This document shows positions 1 through 4,221 of a stretch of 5,685 bases of DNA, one piece after another. The notes beneath the pieces are model-generated. The model did no database searches, had not been told where the DNA came from, and saw nothing but the letters and a program-made list of their open reading frames with translations. Numbering within the stretch: position 1 is the first letter of the stretch; each line of letters opens with the position of its first letter. Location: positions 1-5,685 of the forward strand of contig JASLJB010000175.1 in assembly GCA_030152605.1 (NCBI GenBank), written 5' to 3'. This DNA comes from Acinetobacter sp. (GTDB taxonomy: Bacteria > Pseudomonadota > Gammaproteobacteria > Pseudomonadales > Moraxellaceae). The position numbers and the translations under genes are program-made.

Positions 1-50
1 GTGCCCACGTTAACGTGTGGTTTATTACGTTCAAACTTGGCTTTAGCCAT
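1..50 (-). CDS. tuf: Elongation factor Tu, first 16 codons (partial)
   Basis: EF-Tu is the GTPase that carries aminoacyl-tRNA to the ribosomal A site. Only the N-terminus is inside the window; it reads MAKAKFERNKPHVNVG and runs off the low-coordinate edge. This is the near-invariant start of bacterial EF-Tu, just before the G1 nucleotide-binding loop, which lies outside. The start codon at 50-48 is supported by a Shine-Dalgarno sequence, GAGGAAG at 63-57, nine bases upstream. Position directly after a Thr-Tyr-Gly-Thr tRNA cluster matches tufB of E. coli, so this is probably the tufB-type copy. Whether a second tuf exists elsewhere cannot be judged from here. Confidence 0.95.
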   Translation of the reverse strand, partial: MAKAKFERNKPHVNVG

Positions 51-56
51 GATGAT

Positions 57-63
57 CTTCCTC
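57..63 (-). promoter_or_regulatory. Ribosome-binding site of tuf
   Basis: The minus strand reads GAGGAAG nine bases before the tuf ATG. It is a good anti-Shine-Dalgarno match at normal spacing, as expected for a very highly translated gene. Confidence 0.75.
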
Positions 64-133
64 GTTTACGTCGAACATCGTCAAGACAACTCAGCATCGA
101 CATATTGCCTAAATTACCAGACACCTGATACTT

Positions 134-160
134 AAAAAGCAGACTAAATTAGCCTGCTTT
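134..160 (-). terminator. Intrinsic terminator-like hairpin between tRNA-Thr(GGT) and tuf
   Basis: On the minus strand, AAAGCAG (160-154) pairs with CTGCTTT (142-136). A G-U pair and three further pairs extend the stem to 11 bp around a three-base ATT loop. The run of five T (138-134) forms the foot of the stem and the tail. This has the form of a rho-independent terminator placed after the last tRNA and about 84 bases before the tuf start codon. It could end the tRNA transcript fully, or only partly so that tuf is still reached by readthrough. Confidence 0.7.
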
Positions 161-195
161 CATATCAACGTACATAAAATATTTTTTACTAAATC

Positions 196-270
<75 letters not shown>

Positions 271-284
271 GATAAAATCTTCGA

Positions 285-360
285 TGGAGCGGGAGACGAG
301 GTTCGAACTCGCGACATGCAGCTTGGAAGGCTACCGCTCTACCAACTGAGCTACTCCCGC
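285..360 (-). tRNA. glyT: tRNA-Gly, anticodon TCC
   Basis: A 76-nt cloverleaf on the minus strand has the acceptor stem GCGGGAG/CTCCCGC and the D stem GCTC/GAGC. The anticodon stem GTAGC/GCTGC, with one G-U pair, holds loop CTTCCAA. T stem GCGAG/CTCGT has one G-U pair. Discriminator T and CCA are encoded. The anticodon TCC reads GGA and GGG glycine codons. The spacer from tRNA-Tyr is 35 bases and the spacer to tRNA-Thr(GGT) is 14, which suggests one precursor cut by RNases. Confidence 0.97.
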
Positions 361-395
361 ACAACGTTGGTACTTTTCCACTTGATCGAAGTTAA

Positions 396-479
396 TGGTG
401 GTGAGAGAAGGATTCGAACCTTCGAAGCTTACGCGGCAGAGTTACAGTCTGCTCCCTTTAACCACTCGGGAATCTCACC
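396..479 (-). tRNA. tyrU: tRNA-Tyr, anticodon GTA
   Basis: A class II tRNA of 84 nt with a long variable arm folds on the minus strand. Acceptor stem GGTGAGA pairs with TCTCACC. Anticodon stem GCAGA/TCTGC encloses CTGTAAC, giving anticodon GTA for tyrosine codons TAC and TAT. T stem GAAGG/CCTTC closes TTCGAAT. Discriminator A and CCA are encoded. Long variable arms are expected for bacterial Tyr, Leu and Ser tRNAs, which supports the call. Confidence 0.97.
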
Positions 480-528
480 ATATCACACTTAACTTTCAGT
501 GCAGTTCCAAACTAAAACATCTTCAAGA

Positions 529-604
<76 letters not shown>

Positions 605-644
605 GTTTCTTGTGTTTTCGATGTTTCGCATCGGAACGGTGTGC

Positions 645-672
645 AGTTTAGCAAAACTTTCAAAGCATGCAA
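645..672 (-). promoter_or_regulatory. Candidate promoter of the tRNA-tuf cluster
   Basis: On the minus strand a -35-like TTGCAT (672-667) and a -10-like TAAACT (650-645) are separated by 16 bases. TG one base before the -10 makes it an extended -10 element. Initiation would be near 638, leaving a leader of about 35 bases before the first tRNA. The leader contains a small hairpin, CGATG/CATCG, at 633-619. The promoter lies just after the trpE terminator, so the tRNA cluster is an independent transcription unit. Confidence 0.6.
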
Positions 673-682
673 GTGCTTTTTG

Positions 683-724
683 AAAAAAAACCGTCAAATT
701 CTTATAAAATCAAACCATTTGACG
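683..724 (-). terminator. Rho-independent terminator overlapping the trpE stop codon
   Basis: On the minus strand CGTCAAAT (724-717) pairs perfectly with ATTTGACG (699-692) over 8 bp, leaving a 17-base loop. One G follows, then an unbroken run of eight T (690-683). The 5' arm lies in the last codons of trpE and the TAA stop (704-702) sits in the loop. It ends trpE transcription before the tRNA promoter, and shows that trpE is not cotranscribed with a downstream trpG here. Confidence 0.8.
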
Positions 725-2195
725 ATAATTCAACCGCTTTGATCACTGCGCGAGCTTTTATTTGGGTTTCATTCCACTCTGAGTCGGGTTGAGAGTCCGC
801 AACTAAGCCTGCGCCAGCCTGTACAAAGACCTTATTTTCACGAATTACACAGGTTCGAATCGCAATCGACATGTCCATTTCGCCATGCCAGCCCAAATAA
901 CCAACAGCACCGCCAAAGATACCGCGTTTGACCGGCTCCACTTCGTCGATAATTTCCATGGCACGGATTTTCGGTGCACCCGACAAGGTGCCGGCAGGGA
1001 AAGTTGCCTTAAACACATCCAGCGCATCGATACCATCTAGCACTTCACCCTGCACATTGGAGACGATATGCATCACATGTGAGTAACGCTCGATCACCAT
1101 TTGATCTGTGACTTGAACTTTGCCGATTTTGGAGACGCGTCCAATATCGTTGCGGCCCAAGTCGATCAACATGATGTGTTCTGCAATTTCTTTTTCATCG
1201 GAGAGTAAGTCTTGCTCCAAGGCCAGATCTTCTTCTTTAGTGCGGCCACGCGGTCGTGTACCCGCCAAAGGTCGCACCGTCGCCACCCCCTGCTCTAAGC
1301 GCGACAAAATTTCAGGCGATGAACCCACCACATGAAAAGGCTTCTGATCGTTCAGCGTCTGCCCTTGCACCAAAAACAAATACGGGGATGGATTGAGATG
1401 GCGTAGTGCACGATAGACTTGCAGCGGATCGCCATCAAAGTCAGAGACCATGCGATGCCCTGGCACCACCTGCATCACATCACCGGCACGAATATATTCT
1501 TTTACGGTTTCGACGGTTTCTAAGAATTTCTCTTTACCGGTGAGAGAGACAAACACTGGCGCGGTATGTGGCTTCGCTTTTAAGCTGACCGGTGTTTCAA
1601 GTAAAGTTTCCAGTGCATCTAACTGTTGCTGCGCCTCTGCATAGGCTTCAGGCTGTGCGGTATCCGCATGCACGATCAAGAACAGTGTGTCTTTTAAGTT
1701 ATCAAACACGATCACGGTCTTGGACAGCATCATCCAGATATCAGGTAAACCCACAGGATCATCGGTTGGGGCATTGTTCAGCTTCGGCTCGATATAGCGC
1801 ACGGCATCATAGCCAAAGTAACCCACCAAGCCCCCGGTAAAATTCGGCAAGCCCGGAATTTCATCTCGATTCGGCACTTTAAACTGGGCTTGAAAGTCGC
1901 GGATAAATTCAAATGGATCTAAGCAAGGCTGCGTCTCAATGCGACCATCAGGGTTTTGTATCGTCAACAGCCCTTGGTTGCAGGAAAAGACCGTGGACTC
2001 TCCGAGACCAATGATCGAATAGCGCGCCCAGTTCTCACCGCCCTCCACCGACTCAAATAAGTAGGCTTGGGCGTGCTCTTTCAGGCGCGCAAATACCGAT
2101 AACGGCGTATCAGTGTCGGCCAAACGTTGGCGGTAAACGGGAATCAGGTTATAGCCACTGGCTTGAAGTTGTTGAAACTGCTGCAAACTGGTCAT
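702..2195 (-). CDS. trpE: Anthranilate synthase component I
   Basis: TrpE makes anthranilate from chorismate and ammonia, the first committed step of tryptophan synthesis; the ammonia normally comes from glutamine through TrpG. The 497-residue length is typical. The N-terminal domain carries LFES at 46-49, matching the LLES element that forms the tryptophan feedback site. The C-terminal chorismate-binding domain spans about 215-490. It includes GTRPRGRT (312-319), EIAEHIMLIDLGRND (336-350, with the Mg-binding glutamates), His376 in VMHIVS (the catalytic-type histidine), PAGTLSGAPK (400-409) and the GAGLVADS stretch near the end. The start at 2195 is preceded by AAGTGAG (2210-2204) at eight-base spacing. 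No trpG follows, so the partner subunit is encoded elsewhere. The motif VVPGHR (243-248) differs slightly from the VVPSQR or VVLSQR I expect in related enzymes. A possible leader peptide lies upstream. Confidence 0.97.
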   Translation of the reverse strand: MTSLQQFQQLQASGYNLIPVYRQRLADTDTPLSVFARLKEHAQAYLFESVEGGENWARYSIIGLGESTVFSCNQGLLTIQNPDGRIETQPCLDPFEFIRDFQAQFKVPNRDEIPGLPNFTGGLVGYFGYDAVRYIEPKLNNAPTDDPVGLPDIWMMLSKTVIVFDNLKDTLFLIVHADTAQPEAYAEAQQQLDALETLLETPVSLKAKPHTAPVFVSLTGKEKFLETVETVKEYIRAGDVMQVVPGHRMVSDFDGDPLQVYRALRHLNPSPYLFLVQGQTLNDQKPFHVVGSSPEILSRLEQGVATVRPLAGTRPRGRTKEEDLALEQDLLSDEKEIAEHIMLIDLGRNDIGRVSKIGKVQVTDQMVIERYSHVMHIVSNVQGEVLDGIDALDVFKATFPAGTLSGAPKIRAMEIIDEVEPVKRGIFGGAVGYLGWHGEMDMSIAIRTCVIRENKVFVQAGAGLVADSQPDSEWNETQIKARAVIKAVELSSNGLIL

Positions 2196-2216
2196 GTCAT
2201 GTGCTCACTTTTTTAA

Positions 2217-2271
2217 ATGGACGATATAGATGTACTCGCTAAATTCACTAAAAATGTTTTAGCGTCGCCAT
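2217..2271 (-). promoter_or_regulatory. Alternative RNA hairpins between leader ORF and trpE
   Basis: Three pairings on the minus strand compete for the end of the short leader ORF. CGCTAAAA (2264-2257) can pair with TTTTAGTG (2253-2246): 8 bp with one G-U and a CAT loop. CGCTAAA (2264-2258) can instead pair with TTTAGCG (2243-2237) over 7 bp. ATGGCGACG (2271-2263), which contains the Trp codon, can pair with CGTCCAT (2223-2217) with a two-base bulge. Mutually exclusive pairing of this sort is what an attenuator needs. However, none of these forms a GC-rich stem followed by a T run, so a classical terminator is not evident. Confidence 0.35.
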
Positions 2272-2294
2272 CGAAAAAGTTGCACTTGATTCAT
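2259..2294 (-). CDS. Possible trp leader peptide, 11 codons
   Basis: The short ORF reads MNQVQLFRWRR and ends in TAA, 63 bases before the trpE start codon. A strong Shine-Dalgarno sequence, AAGGTGAGG, lies at 2305-2297 directly upstream; it is better than that of trpE itself. The peptide has Trp at codon 9 followed by two Arg codons and the stop. Tryptophan leader peptides in proteobacteria are short, sit in front of trpE and carry Trp codons near their end. Here only one Trp codon is present, weaker than the usual two or three. The 5' arms of the alternative hairpins begin at or just after the Trp codon. The call is inference from position, ribosome-binding site and composition; a chance ORF of this length is possible. 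Confidence 0.45.
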   Translation of the reverse strand: MNQVQLFRWRR

Positions 2295-2378
2295 TTCCTC
2301 ACCTTAATACCGTTAAATTTACACACCATGACGTCAAGCAGGGTCCAGCAAAATTGCAGCGTGGACGCTTAGATCGCG

Positions 2379-2410
2379 AAACTGAGTGGAGCCAGATTGG
2401 CTCGACTCAG
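2379..2410 (-). terminator. Hairpin after gph, weak terminator
   Basis: On the minus strand CTGAGT-C-GAGCC (2410-2399) faces GGCTC-C-ACTCAG (2393-2382): 11 bp with one central C-C mismatch and an AATCT loop. Only three T (2381-2379) follow, then CGCG. The hairpin starts 16 bases after the gph stop codon, where a terminator is expected. The short T tract means it may terminate poorly and act instead as a 3' stabiliser, or allow readthrough into trpE. Confidence 0.5.
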
Positions 2411-2425
2411 ACTTGCTTGAGTTAA

Positions 2426-3094
2426 TTAGTTAAACAGTTCCATCAAATCATCAACCACCTGTTGTGGCTGACAGTTTCGGATATCTTCGCCATGATTATA
2501 TCCATAGCTGACAACAATACAATCCATTCCGGCACGGCGCGCCGCTTCTACATCATTGCTCGAATCACCGATCATCAAGCACTGATCAACGCTGACCGCA
2601 TAGGTCTCGACACAGTGTAATAATGGTTTAGGATCAGGCTTACGCACCTCAAAACGATCCCCACCAATCACATCCGCAAAATAATCGCTCAGTTGCAGTT
2701 GATCCAAGATTTTACGTGCCGGCAGCTCAGGCTTATTGGTCACACAGACCAAGGTCTTGTTATTGGCTTTGCCCCACTGCAAGAATGCTTCTATACCGTG
2801 AAAAATTTTAGTTTCCACACAAGGCTCAGCATTATAAATTTTTAAAAAGGTGCTGAGTAATTGCTGCTGCAACTCAGGTTGTACCTCACCTTTAAGATAC
2901 TGCAAGGTACTTTGACAGAACAATGCCGTGCCTTTGCCGATCCAAACCCGCACTTGTGCTTCGGTGACACTCGGCAAGCCCAACTCCGCCAAGCTCAAAT
3001 TCATCGCGCGATACAGGTCAAACGCGGAGTCAACCAAAGTCCCATCCAAATCAAATAAGATGACTTGTCGTTGTGCTAATTTCGCAATCGCCAT
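2426..3094 (-). CDS. gph: Phosphoglycolate phosphatase (HAD superfamily)
   Basis: Gph removes phosphate from 2-phosphoglycolate, a product of DNA damage repair, giving glycolate. The 222-residue protein has all HAD motifs in order. Motif I is FDLDGTLVDS, with Asp15 as nucleophile and Asp17 as acid/base. Motif II is VCVTNKP (Thr119), motif III is RKPDPKP (Lys152), and motif IV is MIGDSSND (Asp177 and Asp181, Mg binding). An alpha-helical cap lies between motifs I and II. I chose the ATG at 3094 because GGGG (3104-3101) sits six bases upstream. An in-frame ATG at 3106 would add MGKF but has no ribosome-binding site and its codons would cover this one. A gph gene beside trpE is known in Pseudomonas (rpe-gph-trpE). 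Other HAD phosphatases of this subfamily are hard to exclude from motifs alone. Confidence 0.88.
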   Translation of the reverse strand: MAIAKLAQRQVILFDLDGTLVDSAFDLYRAMNLSLAELGLPSVTEAQVRVWIGKGTALFCQSTLQYLKGEVQPELQQQLLSTFLKIYNAEPCVETKIFHGIEAFLQWGKANNKTLVCVTNKPELPARKILDQLQLSDYFADVIGGDRFEVRKPDPKPLLHCVETYAVSVDQCLMIGDSSNDVEAARRAGMDCIVVSYGYNHGEDIRNCQPQQVVDDLMELFN

Positions 3095-3100
3095 GAATTT

Positions 3101-3104
3101 CCCC
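3101..3104 (-). promoter_or_regulatory. Ribosome-binding site that decides the gph start
   Basis: The minus strand reads ATGGGGAAATTCATGG. The GGGG core is six bases before the ATG at 3094 and lies inside the would-be extension from the ATG at 3106. No purine-rich motif precedes the upstream ATG, so the shorter protein is preferred. Confidence 0.55.
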
Positions 3105-3117
3105 ATTTATACTGCAT

Positions 3118-3147
3118 AAAAAATAAAGGTATGCGATCGCATACCTT
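3118..3147 (-). terminator. Rho-independent terminator after the FHA gene, built on a perfect palindrome
   Basis: A 22-base perfect palindrome (3126-3147) has arms AAGGTATGC and GCATACCTT around GATC. On the minus strand it is followed by TA and six T (3123-3118). A 9-bp stem, four-base loop and T tract make a good intrinsic terminator for the FHA gene. It lies only about 25 bases before the gph start, so gph must rely on readthrough or on a promoter I could not identify. Confidence 0.75.
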
Positions 3148-3155
3148 CACATTGT

Positions 3156-3189
3156 GCGATTGACGCATGCATATGCACGTCACAATCGC
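3156..3189 (-). repeat. Second inverted repeat after the FHA gene
   Basis: GCGATTG-ACG (3156-3165) pairs with CGT-CA-CAATCGC (3178-3189): 10 bp with a two-base bulge. The loop holds its own palindrome, TGCATATGCA (3168-3177). It begins 20 bases after the FHA stop codon, immediately before the terminator hairpin in the direction of transcription. No T run follows it on the minus strand, so it is not itself a canonical terminator. It may protect the 3' end of the mRNA or bind a protein. Confidence 0.5.
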
Positions 3190-3208
3190 CTCTTGGTTTT
3201 ATACACAA

Positions 3209-4141
3209 TTATTTCAAAAATAACCACGCCATCACAGCCAAAATCACCAAGACAATGATCGTGATCAAGCCCACCGAAGCATTCTTCTTCTCTTCGAGGT
3301 TTGGCTTCGCACTTTGCGGTTCAACATGCGGCTGCACAGATTCGGCTGCGGCTTTCTCTGCCAATTCACGATTTTCAGGAATCGGTGCAGGCTTAGGAAT
3401 CGCCACATGCGCCGGTGTACCCTCTTTGCTGAGTTCAGTGCCGGCAGCACGTTCAGCCACATCTGGCATGCCTTGTTCACTCATCTGCTGAGCTGCACTG
3501 GTTTGCGCAGGGACAGGTTCCGGCGCAACCACTTCAGCATCAGCCTGCACCACAGGTTCAGCGACTTCGGCTTTGGCCTCAAGCACAGGCTCAGCGACTA
3601 CAACTTTAGCTTCAACCACAGGCTCAGCGACTACAACTTTAGCTTCAACCACAGGCTCGGCGACTGCAACTTTAGCTTCAACCACAGGCTCGGCGACTGC
3701 AGACGGAGTAACGTCTTGCTCAACGACAGCAGGCTGAGGATCATTGAGATGCGCTGAACAGGCCACCGCCTCAGACGGTTGTGTAATCGGCTGATCCGCA
3801 ACTGCTGCAACAGGTGTCGTTTCAGCAGCAGCCATCATGTTGACTTCAGTTTGCTCAAACATCACCACAAAAGGCAAGGTTGCAAAAGCAATGGTATCCC
3901 CATCTTGCAACAAGGTTTCTTCAACAATACGTATGTTATTGACGAAAGTACCATTAGAAGAATTTAAATCCTGTAAGTAAAGCGCCTGATCTTTCAACAA
4001 AAAAGCGGCATGTCGACGTGAAATCTCGCCGAACTGCAACACGATATTTGCATCTTGATGTCGACCAACCAACATATCTCGATCGATCAGAATATCTTGC
4101 CCACCCAATTCGCTGTTAATCGCTTGTATTTTCCAAGTCAT
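3209..4141 (-). CDS. FHA-domain protein with repeat linker and C-terminal membrane anchor
   Basis: Three parts are visible in 310 residues. An FHA domain occupies about 1-97, with GR at 26-27, SRRH at 41-44 and NSSNGTFVN at 60-68; these are the residues that bind phosphothreonine in FHA domains, and all are intact. A long linker (about 98-285) is rich in Ala, Val, Glu and Pro, probably disordered, and holds five 11-residue repeats of the VAEPVVEAKVV type at 149-203. One hydrophobic helix (about 290-309) ends at Lys310, preceded by EEKK. The protein should therefore be tail-anchored in the inner membrane with the FHA domain in the cytoplasm. The start at 4141 has a modest GAGA ribosome-binding site. 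It lies 80 bases after gspD, so a link to type II secretion, or to Ser/Thr kinase signalling, is possible, but function is unknown. Confidence 0.9.
   Translation of the reverse strand: MTWKIQAINSELGGQDILIDRDMLVGRHQDANIVLQFGEISRRHAAFLLKDQALYLQDLNSSNGTFVNNIRIVEETLLQDGDTIAFATLPFVVMFEQTEVNMMAAAETTPVAAVADQPITQPSEAVACSAHLNDPQPAVVEQDVTPSAVAEPVVEAKVAVAEPVVEAKVVVAEPVVEAKVVVAEPVLEAKAEVAEPVVQADAEVVAPEPVPAQTSAAQQMSEQGMPDVAERAAGTELSKEGTPAHVAIPKPAPIPENRELAEKAAAESVQPHVEPQSAKPNLEEKKNASVGLITIIVLVILAVMAWLFLK
3533..3697 (-). repeat. Five 33-bp tandem repeats inside the FHA gene
   Basis: Units start at 3697, 3664, 3631, 3598 and 3565 on the minus strand and each encodes 11 residues. The first three are nearly identical (VAEPVVEAKV plus A or V). 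The fourth reads VAEPVLEAKAE and the fifth VAEPVVQADAE. The 33-bp period keeps the frame, so copy-number change would lengthen or shorten the linker without breaking the protein. Near-identity at DNA level in the first units points to recent duplication. Confidence 0.92.
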
Positions 4142-4169
4142 GATGATTTTCTCATTCTAGTTCGGGCTC

Positions 4170-4198
4170 AGTTTAGCATGACCACTCGATCTGGATAA
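4170..4198 (-). promoter_or_regulatory. Candidate promoter of the FHA gene
   Basis: The minus strand has TAAACT (4175-4170) preceded by TG one base upstream, an extended -10. A weak -35-like TTATCC (4198-4193) is 17 bases upstream. Initiation would be near 4163, leaving about 20 bases before the ATG. The same nine bases, TGCTAAACT or TG plus TAAACT, occur in the tRNA promoter of this window. Since no clear terminator follows gspD, cotranscription with gspD is equally possible. Confidence 0.4.
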
Positions 4199-4221
4199 AT
4201 CCATCCGCAGTGCAACACCGA

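Noticed and set aside
845..1036. Minus-strand frame overlapping trpE in another phase
   Set aside because: The trpE frame is intact across the region with all motifs, and the alternative frame has no ribosome-binding site or recognisable content.
2421..2435. TTAATTAGTTAA resembling a TrpR operator
   Set aside because: It overlaps the gph stop codon, is over 200 bases from trpE, and lacks the symmetric CTAG spacing of TrpR sites.
3106..3111. TATAAA as a -10 box for gph
   Set aside because: Initiation would fall at about 3099, after the GGGG ribosome-binding site, and no -35 element is at the right distance.
3133..3140. GCGATCGC octamer (HIP1-like)
   Set aside because: It is the centre of the terminator palindrome and occurs once; HIP1 abundance is a cyanobacterial trait and the rest of the window does not fit that group.
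3533..3697. Regular 33-bp spacing suggesting a CRISPR array
   Set aside because: Units are contiguous with no unique spacers and encode an in-frame protein repeat.
3314..3757. Plus-strand reading frame of 147 codons opposite the FHA gene
   Set aside because: It is the complement of the repeat linker. The repetitive Asn/Phe/His/Arg composition comes from the antisense of the 33-bp units, and no ribosome-binding site or family resemblance is seen.
4190..4201. TGGAT-TT-ATCCA type small palindrome after gspD as a terminator
   Set aside because: Only five pairs with a two-base loop and no T run on the minus strand, so it cannot be called a terminator.
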